Position numbers and translations under genes: made by a program. This document shows, piece by piece, positions 51,541-59,518 of a stretch of 64,000 nucleotides of DNA (position 1 is the first letter of the stretch; each line of letters opens with the position of its first letter). This DNA is from DATEUP01 sp041485285 (GTDB lineage Archaea > Thermoplasmatota > DTKX01 > DATEUP01). A model generated the notes under the pieces. It did no database searches. It was not told the origin of the DNA and saw only the letters and a list, made by a program, of their open reading frames with translations. The stretch spans positions 14,188 to 78,187 of the forward strand of contig JBGPJF010000005.1 of assembly GCA_041485285.1 (NCBI GenBank), written 5' to 3'.

Positions 51541-53558
51541 GTCCCCCGGCCCCTCCGTCTCGGGCCATAAGGCTTGCGCCGCTCGGCCTCAAGGAGGTGG
51601 TGGACGCACGCTTCTGCGTCTTCGAGCCTGGCGATGAAGCCGTCGACGCCGAGCTCGCGGTAAAACCAGATCGTGTTGAAGTCGCCGTCCGTTTCGATTT
51701 GCACGAGGACCGTCGCACCGGCGCGTTCGAACGCGCGGGTGAGGTCGAGCAGCGCGCGCACAAACGAGGGGGAGGGGACGTTCGGAGCGTCCGACCGCAC
51801 CGCCCCTTCGAGCACGAGCGCCTTGTAGAACCGGTCGGCACGGACGATGATCCCGTCCTGTTCCCCGGCGGCGTCGAGGTTGAAGAGGAGCGTCGAGGGA
51901 TTGCGCAGCTCCCAAAAGGCGAGCGTGCGCGGGCCCGTTTGGTCCCCGAGCCCGCAGTGCCGCATGGCGGCGCGAAGGACGGCGGAATCCTCGCCGGACT
52001 TCACGAAGGGCGCGACGACGTGGAGGTTCGTCGCCCCCGACTCGCTGCGCGCGGCGGCGACGGCCCGCATTTCGTCCATCATCGGGGAGAGGAGGCGCTC
52101 GAGGATTCCCTCGGAGAGTTGGCCGCCCTTTTCGGTGGCTTCGCCAAGCGCCTCGTACGCGCCGGGGTCGATGTCGGAGAGTTCGACGAGCACCGGTCGC
52201 GGGAATACCGCGGTGGCCGCGCGGGCAAGCTCGGCCGCAAAAGCCTCCTGCGAGTGCCCCGGTTGCCTCCAACTGGGCGCGGCGACCACGAGGCCGGCGT
52301 GCGGAATGTGCAGAGCGTCCTTCGCCGTGGAGCCCGGCGGCAATTCGACGAAAAGGCTGGACTGGATCACTGGCAGCAACTTCGCTGCCCGACGCGGTGG
52401 CGGCCTCGGCCGCGGCGCGGGCGAGGCCGCCTCGTCGCGCGGCGCCTTGGGGGCGGGGGCGGGCGGCTTGGGAGGAGAGACCTCGATGAGGCCAGCGGGC
52501 GCGCGGGCCGCGCGGTCGGCCACCTCGGCCGCCCGCCGGTGCCCCTCCACGGCCTCCACCGCCTCGACCGCCTGGATGTGCCGCTCGGCGACCTCTTCCT
52601 CGCCGCGTGATGCAACGGGGGCGGCGATCGGGACGACCTGCATGACGAACACGACGCCGCCCTGCACCGACCACTCGACGCCGACCGGCCCGCCCACGAG
52701 CCGTTCGAGTTCGAAGCCGGAGCGCACCAGTTCTTCGACCATGAGGCGCGAAAGCTTTGGCCGCCCCTTGCGGTCGGCGGGCACTTCCCTACGGACGAGC
52801 GGGCCTTGCGGCCCCTGTGCGTACTCCCAGTCTTGGGCCGTCTCCTCCGCGTGCACCTTCGACGTCGTGGCGCGATCCACCACGTAGCGGCTTGGGAAAA
52901 ACTTCCCCTCGCCAAGGGCCTCGTGGAATCCCCACACCGCTTCGATCAGCATCGCGCCCGGGTCGGCGGGCGCGTGCGAGAAGAGCACCCCGGAGGTTTC
53001 GGCGCCAACGGTCTGCGAGACGAGGATGGCCGGGGCCGCATCGGCAAAGTCGATCTTGTGGTGGCGGATCGCCTCCAGGTTCTCCGGGTCGAACGCCGAG
53101 GCCCAGCAGTCCTTGAGCCGCGCTTCCACGTCCGAGAGGCGCGTGACGGCAACCGCCCGCTCCAGCGGCGCGCTCGAAAGCCGCTCGTCCACCACGCAGG
53201 CGCGGACCGTCACGGCCTGGTTCCTTGTCCGCTCGCCCAGTCCGAGTGTCTTGCATTCGCCTTCCACATCCAGCATGATGTGGCGGGGCACCTTGACGCC
53301 CTGGATGAGCTTGCGGATTTCCGCGGAGATCGCTTCCATCGGCAGCGAACGTGCGATGAGCCGCTTCTCAAGCGACGGCAGCAAGAGCTTGAGTTCCGTG
53401 TCGCGCACAAGGTCACCAAAGGTCTTGGCAAGCACCACGAACCCCGGCGGGATGGCGAACCCCTTGCGCTTGGCGAGGGCGAGCAAGGCGACGCGGCGGC
53501 CCACGAGGTGCTCGTGCTCGCCCTCCACGCGGTCGAGCGAAAAGCAGTGGTAGCCCAA
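51537..53558 (-). CDS. PEP-synthase-like protein without the phosphohistidine domain
   Basis: A 673-residue protein. Residues ~10-335 align to the PPDK/PEP-synthase ATP-binding domain (LVGRRVALLAL, IPPGFVVLAKTF, AVTVRACVVDE, ETSGVLFSHAP, EAVWGFHEALGEG, VGVEWSVQGG), with the usual GGKGANL altered to GRRVALL and VRSSATAED to VRACVVDE. A Pro/Ala-rich linker (~336-405) replaces the swivelling phosphohistidine domain (no GGxTSHAA). Residues ~405-660 resemble the C-terminal PEP-utiliser barrel (APFVKSGEDSAVLRA, then AFWELRNPSTLLFNL), but the catalytic Cys and substrate Arg/Glu positions are not conserved. It is probably a non-catalytic or altered relative, co-transcribed with ppk2. Confidence 0.75.
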   Translation of the reverse strand: MGYHCFSLDRVEGEHEHLVGRRVALLALAKRKGFAIPPGFVVLAKTFGDLVRDTELKLLLPSLEKRLIARSLPMEAISAEIRKLIQGVKVPRHIMLDVEGECKTLGLGERTRNQAVTVRACVVDERLSSAPLERAVAVTRLSDVEARLKDCWASAFDPENLEAIRHHKIDFADAAPAILVSQTVGAETSGVLFSHAPADPGAMLIEAVWGFHEALGEGKFFPSRYVVDRATTSKVHAEETAQDWEYAQGPQGPLVRREVPADRKGRPKLSRLMVEELVRSGFELERLVGGPVGVEWSVQGGVVFVMQVVPIAAPVASRGEEEVAERHIQAVEAVEAVEGHRRAAEVADRAARAPAGLIEVSPPKPPAPAPKAPRDEAASPAPRPRPPPRRAAKLLPVIQSSLFVELPPGSTAKDALHIPHAGLVVAAPSWRQPGHSQEAFAAELARAATAVFPRPVLVELSDIDPGAYEALGEATEKGGQLSEGILERLLSPMMDEMRAVAAARSESGATNLHVVAPFVKSGEDSAVLRAAMRHCGLGDQTGPRTLAFWELRNPSTLLFNLDAAGEQDGIIVRADRFYKALVLEGAVRSDAPNVPSPSFVRALLDLTRAFERAGATVLVQIETDGDFNTIWFYRELGVDGFIARLEDAEACVHHLLEAERRKPYGPRRRGRGT

Positions 53559-53654
53559 GCGCGCCCCCCCTCCGCGTGAACGCGGTCAAGTTGTAAAGGA
53601 GTTTGCACACGCCCGCGACCCGATTGCGCAAGTTAGAAATCGCCTCCCGTTCGG

Positions 53655-54221
53655 TTGGCGCGCGTGGACGGCAAGGACCTGCGCGACCCCTTGGCGGAGC
53701 GGCGGGCGCGCCGATTGGCGCTCGTTGCCGTCGTGGTGATCGTCGCGCTTGCCTCCGGAGCGGCCGGGCTCGCGGCCCTCGCGCACCGCCCGCTCGACCA
53801 CCACTACCGCTATTCTGTGGTTTACACGGACACCAACGGGGCCCCGTACCGCCTCGAAGTCCCCGTTCCCGCTGATGCGGAGTTCGCCGCCGGATGGACG
53901 ACGCTCGGCAACGTCACCGCGTCCATCGTCGACTCCCCATATGGCAAGTGGCTGCGGATCGACGGGCGGGGGGATGCCTCGGCGGCGTCCTACCTCGACA
54001 CCTGGCGCGATGTCCCGCTTACGCTCACGACGGAAAACGTGGAGCCGCCGACGGGCCACCGCGTGATCCTGAACTATACGCCCGTGGCGCCCGGCACGCC
54101 GTTCTTGCGGCTCTCGGTGCGCGAGATTGACCCGACCTTCACCACCGAGCGCTTTGTGGTAGGCGACCTCGTTGGAGGCGTGCAAATGATCGATATCCGC
54201 GAGGAACTCGACCACAACTAG
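53655..54221 (+). CDS. anchored protein with beta-rich ectodomain
   Basis: A 188-residue single-pass protein: a charged start (DGKDLRDPLAERRARR), a transmembrane helix (about 20-42) and an extracellular domain rich in beta strands (YRYSVVYTDTNG, GHRVILNYTPV) with Asn-x-Ser/Thr sites. Start is TTG 53655 or GTG 53664; the first gives a more usual basic N-terminus. I recognise no family; the topology matches the proteins at 46290 and elsewhere in the window. It converges on the L10e gene. Confidence 0.6.
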   Translation: MARVDGKDLRDPLAERRARRLALVAVVVIVALASGAAGLAALAHRPLDHHYRYSVVYTDTNGAPYRLEVPVPADAEFAAGWTTLGNVTASIVDSPYGKWLRIDGRGDASAASYLDTWRDVPLTLTTENVEPPTGHRVILNYTPVAPGTPFLRLSVREIDPTFTTERFVVGDLVGGVQMIDIREELDHN

Positions 54222-54234
54222 GCCGAGGCCGCGC

Positions 54235-54750
54235 TTACTTCACGAGTTCCGCGCCGCGGCTCACGATAATCCGGCACGGGGTCGGCAGCTTGTAAGCCGC
54301 CTTGTGCAGCGCGAGCTTGGCCTTTTGGAAGTTGGCCGCTGGCGCCTCGAGGGTCATCAGCGTGGCGCCGGGCTCGACGCGCGCGGCCGTCCCGATGGGC
54401 TTGCCAAATGCACGGCGCATCCCTTGCGAAATGCGGTCAGCGCCTGCGCCCGTCGCGACCTTGTTCTCGCGAAGGACGTGGTGCGGGTAAACGTTGACCT
54501 GGAGGTGGAACGCCTTCTCGCCGGTGGTGAGCAGGACGCGGCCGGCCGCGACGCGCGCCGACTCGAGGGCGGTGTGGCGGATCTGGCAAAGTTCCTTGCC
54601 GATGAGCTTCAGCTGCACGTCGAACTTGCCGTTCGTATCGCCCATGTGGTACTGGACAATCCGGTTGTGGGGGACGCCGCCCATGTACTGCCGCTGCGTG
54701 TAGGCCTGGCCTACGACGCGCCTGTACATGCGGGCCGGTTTTCTTCCCAT
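54235..54750 (-). CDS. rpl10e: ribosomal protein L10e (uL16)
   Basis: A 171-residue protein of the large ribosomal subunit, L10e/uL16, which helps place tRNA in the A and P sites. It begins MGRKPARMYRRVVGQAYT and shows the central GADRISQGMRRAFGKPIGTAARV, characteristic of the archaeal/eukaryal form, and the end IIVSRGAELVK. Length is normal. A CTTTAAGAA TATA-like box at 54791-54799 gives a leader of about 20 bases. It stands apart from a ribosomal operon, typical of archaeal L10e. Confidence 0.97.
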   Translation of the reverse strand: MGRKPARMYRRVVGQAYTQRQYMGGVPHNRIVQYHMGDTNGKFDVQLKLIGKELCQIRHTALESARVAAGRVLLTTGEKAFHLQVNVYPHHVLRENKVATGAGADRISQGMRRAFGKPIGTAARVEPGATLMTLEAPAANFQKAKLALHKAAYKLPTPCRIIVSRGAELVK

Positions 54751-54790
54751 AGGCTTCCCTCGTGGGGATTTGCGGCGATTACGGGGCTCG

Positions 54791-54799
54791 TTCTTAAAG
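54791..54799 (-). promoter_or_regulatory. TATA box of rpl10e
   Basis: Minus-strand CTTTAAGAA centred about 45 bases before the ATG at 54750; predicts a leader of roughly 20 bases carrying GAGGGA as ribosome-binding site. Confidence 0.5.
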
Positions 54800-54850
54800 G
54801 TTGCCGGGGCCGGCGGCCCGCTGGCTCGGCGGCCCGCGCGGCGGCCCCGA

Positions 54851-56077
54851 TTACAGCGCCGCCCCGCACGACGGGCACGCGGGCGGCCCCTTCCCCCCGG
54901 GAGCTTCGACGCGCGCGTAGCAGCTGCCGCAGAACCAGTCGTCTTCGGTCACGCGGTCGGGGTCCACGCCCTTTGCTCGCAGCCCCGCGCGGAATTCCTC
55001 GCGTTCGGCGTCCTCGCGCGCGGCGCCCGCCTCGCGCGGGTCGAGCACGCGGTAGGCGAGCCACATGAACGGCGCGACCCACGCGAGGAAAATGATGTCG
55101 CCGAGGTTGGCGTGCGTCCACAACAGCGCCGCCGAGCCGTACTGGTGGCCCGCCTCCACGATGACGACCATCCGCAGCAAGTTCGCGAGGTACGCGAGCA
55201 CCACGCCCGCCGCAAGCAGCGCGGCCACGCGGCGCGTTAACTTCGGGTAGTCGGTCACGACAAGCGCGGAGAAGGCGGCGATGAAAATGGCCATCGAGTA
55301 AAGCCCCGAGCACTGCGTCGCGATGTGCACCGAGGCCTGGCGGCCAGCCGCGAGGTCCATGTAGAACACATCGTTGCCAATGTACGCCACCTGGTTGCCC
55401 ACCGCGTTCAGGATCGCCGCAAGCTGGGGCGTCACGAGGGTCGCGGTGTATTCGTCCACGCTGCTCGAAGCGTCGTGGCCGAGGCGCAGCGCGAGGAGCG
55501 GGATCCCGAAGATCAGCGAGAGGGCGCCGAAGAAAATCAGGACGAAGTTGCGCTCGCGCTCGAAGTCCTTCGGGAAAAAGGGGAACGCGAGGAGGGCCGC
55601 GCCGAACCCGAGGACGGCAAAGTCGTTGGAGAGCAGCCGGGGGGAGCTCGTCAGGAATTGGTTGTAGAGCAGGTCGAAGGCAACGACGGCCGCGCCGAAG
55701 ACCGGGAAGAACTTGTTCAGGCGCCCGTGGAGCGAGACGCGCTCGACCAAACGGTCCGCAAGCGTGGGCTCGGGCTTCGCCTCCCGCTGCTCGTCGCTCG
55801 AGGTTCCCGCCTTGGTCGGGGCGCCGGGGAGCGACCGCTCAAGGGTAGGCAGGAGGAGCAGGAACCCGCCGAGCGCGACGAAGACCGCCCCGACCCAGAA
55901 GAACACGGGGTTCTGCTGGACGATCTTCGGCGCGACTGCCATGAGCGCGAACCCTTCGAAGGCAAGGGCGGCGGCAGCCAGTTGCACGAGGCGCGCGCGC
56001 CGGGGGGAGGCCTCCGCCCACGCGGCCATCCGGGCGATTGCCGCGCGCCAGCCGACGGGCGGTCTAGGGGTTGCCAT
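54851..56077 (-). CDS. archaeosortase with C-terminal zinc ribbon
   Basis: A 408-residue membrane protein of the exosortase/archaeosortase family, which cleaves surface proteins after a PGF-type signal and attaches a lipid. Seven or more helices hold the catalytic Cys256 (TQCSGLYSM), Arg302 (NLLRMVVI) and His322 (WTHANLGD). The last ~30 residues add a zinc ribbon, Cys383-x2-Cys386 and Cys401-x2-Cys404, not usual in the family. Start is ATG 56077: the upstream ATG/TTG at 56101 would fall in the TATA box. The surface protein at 23758-27276 has a PGF-CTERM tail, so a substrate is present in the window. Confidence 0.9.
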   Translation of the reverse strand: MATPRPPVGWRAAIARMAAWAEASPRRARLVQLAAAALAFEGFALMAVAPKIVQQNPVFFWVGAVFVALGGFLLLLPTLERSLPGAPTKAGTSSDEQREAKPEPTLADRLVERVSLHGRLNKFFPVFGAAVVAFDLLYNQFLTSSPRLLSNDFAVLGFGAALLAFPFFPKDFERERNFVLIFFGALSLIFGIPLLALRLGHDASSSVDEYTATLVTPQLAAILNAVGNQVAYIGNDVFYMDLAAGRQASVHIATQCSGLYSMAIFIAAFSALVVTDYPKLTRRVAALLAAGVVLAYLANLLRMVVIVEAGHQYGSAALLWTHANLGDIIFLAWVAPFMWLAYRVLDPREAGAAREDAEREEFRAGLRAKGVDPDRVTEDDWFCGSCYARVEAPGGKGPPACPSCGAAL

Positions 56078-56099
56078 CGCGGCCACCTTGGGGTTGCTC

Positions 56100-56107
56100 A
56101 AATAAAG
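56100..56107 (-). promoter_or_regulatory. TATA box of archaeosortase
   Basis: Minus-strand CTTTATTT is about 27 bases before the ATG at 56077 and predicts a leaderless transcript. It overlaps the more upstream alternative start at 56101, ruling that out. Confidence 0.6.
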
Positions 56108-56120
56108 GCTTGCGAGGCCG

Positions 56121-56144
56121 GATTGGAGCTGGGTCCGTCCAATC
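56121..56144. repeat. inverted repeat upstream of the archaeosortase promoter
   Basis: GATTGGA at 56121-56127 and TCCAATC at 56138-56144 are perfect inverted 7-base arms separated by ten bases. They lie just upstream of the TATA box at 56100-56107, a location suited to an activator or repressor site. Confidence 0.45.
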
Positions 56145-56468
56145 TGGGGTTTGCCGAACTTCCACCGGAAAGCCTGCGGGGCGCCCTTGGAGGCCCTTGG
56201 CCCTCATCGCGCCAGCTCGAAACGCCAGTACGGCATATGCGTGCGAAACCACACCGATATCCAGCGTTTTCGCCCCCATGATAGTATACGTAGCCTGCGC
56301 CCCCAGAAGCCCCCCGGTTCGCACCCGTCCGGGCCCTGCCTGGCCCGTTAGCCAGCCTGAGCCAAGTTTGGCGCATGTAGCGATCGCCACCACTTCACAG
56401 TCCGCCGATTCCAATTGCCCCGACACCCCGCGCCCGCCCCGTGGAGAACGTTTATCTGAGAGCCGCTT
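56145..56468. other. non-coding gap between archaeosortase and the small gene at 56469
   Basis: No gene supported. Frames are open on both strands, but all give Arg/Pro/Gly-rich translations without domains. A short A/T-rich element TATAC near 56284 and TTTATCTG near 56452 may be promoter elements for the plus-strand gene at 56469. Confidence 0.45.
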
Positions 56469-56744
56469 ATGTGCCCAAAAGGGGGGCCCAACACGCCAGC
56501 ACAACTTCAACTAACGCACCGAGAGGCAGCACTACTCAGACGAACCCTGGAATACGCGATGGAAAACTGTGCGCCCGACGACGAACCGGTGATCGCCAAC
56601 TTCCTTGAACGGATGGATGGCGACCGCGGGCTCGAATTCGAGTACGAGGAGTCGAGCGTGCTGCGGGACATCCTCCAGTTTGCGGCCGACACGGGTCCGG
56701 TCGGCAACAGCAACGTGTTCGACTCGCTGATTTCCAAGATCTGA
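56469..56744 (+). CDS. small acidic helical protein, unknown
   Basis: A 91-residue acidic, mostly helical protein (LTHREAALLRRTLEYAMENC, FEYEESSVLRDILQFAADTG). No family recognised. The ATG at 56469 is the only in-frame start before the helical core. TTTATCT at about 56452-56458 is plausibly the promoter, though it places transcription slightly after the start, so there is some doubt about the exact N-terminus. It ends just before the transporter gene. Confidence 0.55.
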   Translation: MCPKGGPNTPAQLQLTHREAALLRRTLEYAMENCAPDDEPVIANFLERMDGDRGLEFEYEESSVLRDILQFAADTGPVGNSNVFDSLISKI

Positions 56745-56823
56745 CCCGCGCGTAGCCTTTTACGCCGGGGTCGATCGCCTGCCGGGTTGAGCGCGGGCGC
56801 CGCGCTCATCGGGTGGGCCGGGC

Positions 56824-57786
56824 GTGGGGCTGAGGAAGCGGGCCAGCGACGCCTTCGGAGCGGAGGCGTCGGCCGGGACGGCCACCCAAGCAGCCAACCC
56901 GAGAATGGGGTTTGCGGCTGCCGCCTGTTCGGCCGGCCTTTCGGGCCTGATCCCCATCTTCGCAAAGCTCTACGTCGGCGGGGTGGACCCCGTTGTCGCC
57001 GCCGGCTACTCGAACCTGTTTGCAGGCCTCATCATCCTCCCGCTTGCCCCCAAGCCGACGTTTCGCGGGACGGATGCCAAGCGGCTCCTTGCCATCGCGC
57101 TCATCGGCGCTGCGCTGGCGCCGCTCCTCTATTGGGCCGGACTTGTCCGGACATCGGGCTCTGAGGCCGCGATGCTGGTAAACGCCGAAACCGTGTTCAC
57201 GATGCTCATTGCCGTCGTCGTTCTGCGGGAGCACGCAGGCCGGAGGGAAATCGCCTGCGTCTCGGGGATTGTCGTGGGCGCTGTCATCCTCAGCACCAAC
57301 CTCGGGCTCGCCTTTTCCCTGGAACACATCGTCGGGAACTCGCTCCTCATCGGCGCGACGGCCCTGTGGGCGTTCGACAACAACATCTCGACCGGGCTTT
57401 CGCGCCGCCACGCGCCGGCCGCCGTCGCGGCGTGGAAAAACGTGATCGGCGCGTCGCTGGTCGTCGTGGCAGCTGCCGGGATCGGGGCGAACCTGGTGCT
57501 TACCTCGCCGCAGTTGCTCGGTCTGTTCCTGGCCGGGGGCGTGGGCACCGGCGTCTCCCTCACCCTGTTCTACTTCGCGCTGCGCCACATTGGCGCCTAT
57601 CGGACCTCCGCAATCTTTGGCTTGGGCGGAATTGTCGGCGCCGGAGCCGCCTATTTTGTGCTGGGAGAACGGCTCTCCATTGTACAAATTGGCGGCGGGG
57701 CGCTGATGCTCGCGGCCGGACTCATGCTCGGCCTCACGCACCGGCAAAAGGATGATTTGCCGGAAGGGAGCACCGGGGGCCCGTGA
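56824..57786 (+). CDS. EamA/DMT-superfamily transporter
   Basis: A 320-residue membrane protein with ten helices in two halves of the EamA type, exporting or importing small metabolites (amino acids, nucleotide sugars or drugs). Each half ends in the family-like run of small residues and a conserved ERLSIVQIGGGALML segment close to the C-terminus. It starts at GTG 56824; the N-terminal 28 residues are polar. The next gene overlaps by four bases (GTGA), so the two are coupled. Substrate unknown. Confidence 0.88.
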   Translation: MGLRKRASDAFGAEASAGTATQAANPRMGFAAAACSAGLSGLIPIFAKLYVGGVDPVVAAGYSNLFAGLIILPLAPKPTFRGTDAKRLLAIALIGAALAPLLYWAGLVRTSGSEAAMLVNAETVFTMLIAVVVLREHAGRREIACVSGIVVGAVILSTNLGLAFSLEHIVGNSLLIGATALWAFDNNISTGLSRRHAPAAVAAWKNVIGASLVVVAAAGIGANLVLTSPQLLGLFLAGGVGTGVSLTLFYFALRHIGAYRTSAIFGLGGIVGAGAAYFVLGERLSIVQIGGGALMLAAGLMLGLTHRQKDDLPEGSTGGP

Positions 57787-58601
57787 GCGGCACGGCGGCA
57801 AGCGAAGCGGCCCCCACTCCGCGGGGAGGCTCCGGCCGCACGGCACGGCGCGTCCAGCTTGCCGCACTCGGCGTCTTGGTCATCGTCCTCACGGCCACGC
57901 TTTTGGTGGTCGGCCCCTTTGCCTTGGGCGACGGGTCGGCCGGCTCGCGCGCGTCCGACTATGCCTCGGGCCGCTACGCCAAGCTCGTCGTCGAAGTGGA
58001 TTGGATGGTCGACGGCTCGCACGATTACCGGCCCTCGCCGCTCGTCCTCTCGTTCCTGCAGCAGCGGCTCAACGAGCTCCTCACAAAGCCGGGAGGGATC
58101 GTCGTGCAGCTTGGAAACGCGGTGACCGCCACCAAGTCGTCCTACGGCACGGGCGATCTGCGCGCCGTCGAGAGTGCAAACCGCGGGAACCACACGGGAG
58201 GCGACACCGCCGCCATGTGGATCCTCTTCGCCAACAGCTACGCGGTTGGAGGTTCCGGCGGGGGGCAGGTCATCGGCGTTGCCTATTCGGGGTCTGCCAT
58301 TGCCATTTTCGCCGCAACGATCGAATCGGCCTCGACGTTCGCGGTGTCCACCGACGCCATTGAGAAGATAACGGTCGTCCACGAGGTGGGCCACCTCCTC
58401 GGGCTTGTGAATATCGGGACGCCGATGGTCACGCCCCACGAAGACCCCACGCATCGTGGCCACTCGTCGAACGAGCACTCGGTGATGTACTGGGCCGTGG
58501 AGGGGAGCGATGTCGTCGGGATGATTCTCGGCGGCAACGCGCCCGACGACTTTGACGCAAACGACAAGGCCGACCTGCACGCCATCGGGGGCAAACCCTA
58601 G
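57783..58601 (+). CDS. membrane-anchored zinc metallopeptidase (HExxH)
   Basis: A 272-residue protein: short basic start, a transmembrane helix (about 26-48) and an extracellular domain with H200EVGHLLGLVN. The HExxHxxG part is metzincin-like, but the third-ligand position 210 is Asn; His in the following HRGHSSNEHSVMYW stretch (His227 or His232) may substitute, and Met235 gives a possible Met-turn. It could process surface proteins. It overlaps the transporter gene upstream by four bases and the cyclophilin gene downstream (convergent) by four bases. Confidence 0.75.
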   Translation: MSGTAASEAAPTPRGGSGRTARRVQLAALGVLVIVLTATLLVVGPFALGDGSAGSRASDYASGRYAKLVVEVDWMVDGSHDYRPSPLVLSFLQQRLNELLTKPGGIVVQLGNAVTATKSSYGTGDLRAVESANRGNHTGGDTAAMWILFANSYAVGGSGGGQVIGVAYSGSAIAIFAATIESASTFAVSTDAIEKITVVHEVGHLLGLVNIGTPMVTPHEDPTHRGHSSNEHSVMYWAVEGSDVVGMILGGNAPDDFDANDKADLHAIGGKP

Positions 58602-59467
58602 CGCGGCTGCCGCCGGGGGACGAGGCGCTTCATCTGCGTGGTGAGGCCCGAGAGCCCGGGGATCTTTGACTTCATCTTGAGCGCCTCGACGCGGAACCTC
58701 GGCACGAAGACGAAGAGCGCGGCGATCGCCACCACCAGCCCCAACAGCACGACGGGCCCCGAGCCGCCATCGCTAAAGTCGAGCAAGCCGCCACCCCCCG
58801 GGCGGCCGCCGCCTTGGGCGGTCGTGTTGTTCCAGTAACCGAGCGTGATGACGACACTCTCCATCACGATGTCGCTCACCGGCTGCTCTTGCCGAAGCGG
58901 CCGCTTCAGGCCCCACACGGGCTGGGACGCAATCGTCCGCACGACGTCCATGCCTTCCACCACGATTGCAAACACCGAGTAATTGCCGTCAAGCTGGTGC
59001 TGAGCCCCGTCGCAGATGTAGAACTGCGACGACGCGGAGTTGGGGTCTTGCGACCGCGCCATCCCGAAGGCGCCGTCCTCATGGGTCAGCGTGTCGTTGA
59101 TCTCGAGCGGGATTGTCGTGCCCGAGCCGCCCATCCCGTCATTGTACGGGTTGTTGTCCTTCGTGTTGGGGTCGCCCGTCTGGATCACGAAGTTGTCCAC
59201 GATGCGGTGGAATTTGATGCCGTCGTAAAAGCCGGAGGTCGAGAGGTTGATGAAATTCGAGGTCGTGATGGGCGCGCCCTCTTCGTAGAGCATCCCGACG
59301 ATCGCGCCGAAGTTCGTCGTGATGTTGACCGTCGCGTTGACCCAGTTCGACCCCGCGGCCGCGTCGGCGGTCGCTGTTGGCGCTCCTGCCGAGGGCAGGG
59401 CGAGGGCGGTGGCGCTGAGGAGCACGGCCGCGGCGATCGCACAAGCTCGGCGCACAGTTCGCCCCAC
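58598..59467 (-). CDS. secreted, anchored cyclophilin-type peptidyl-prolyl isomerase
   Basis: A 289-residue protein: signal peptide (about residues 1-35), a cyclophilin domain at about 45-210 with FYDGIKFHRIVDNFVIQTGD (active-site Arg), SGTTIPLEI, AFGMARSQDPNSASSQFYIC and VFAIVVEGMDVV, then a Gly-rich linker, a transmembrane helix (about 234-255) and a basic tail. It would assist folding of secreted proteins outside the membrane. Start is GTG 59467 (or GTG 59455). It belongs to the same surface theme as its neighbours. Confidence 0.9.
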   Translation of the reverse strand: MGRTVRRACAIAAAVLLSATALALPSAGAPTATADAAAGSNWVNATVNITTNFGAIVGMLYEEGAPITTSNFINLSTSGFYDGIKFHRIVDNFVIQTGDPNTKDNNPYNDGMGGSGTTIPLEINDTLTHEDGAFGMARSQDPNSASSQFYICDGAQHQLDGNYSVFAIVVEGMDVVRTIASQPVWGLKRPLRQEQPVSDIVMESVVITLGYWNNTTAQGGGRPGGGGLLDFSDGGSGPVVLLGLVVAIAALFVFVPRFRVEALKMKSKIPGLSGLTTQMKRLVPRRQPR

Positions 59468-59518
59468 GCGCGGGGCGCCTCAAGAAGCCTTCGCGGCTGT
59501 TGCGGCGTGCCCATTGCC

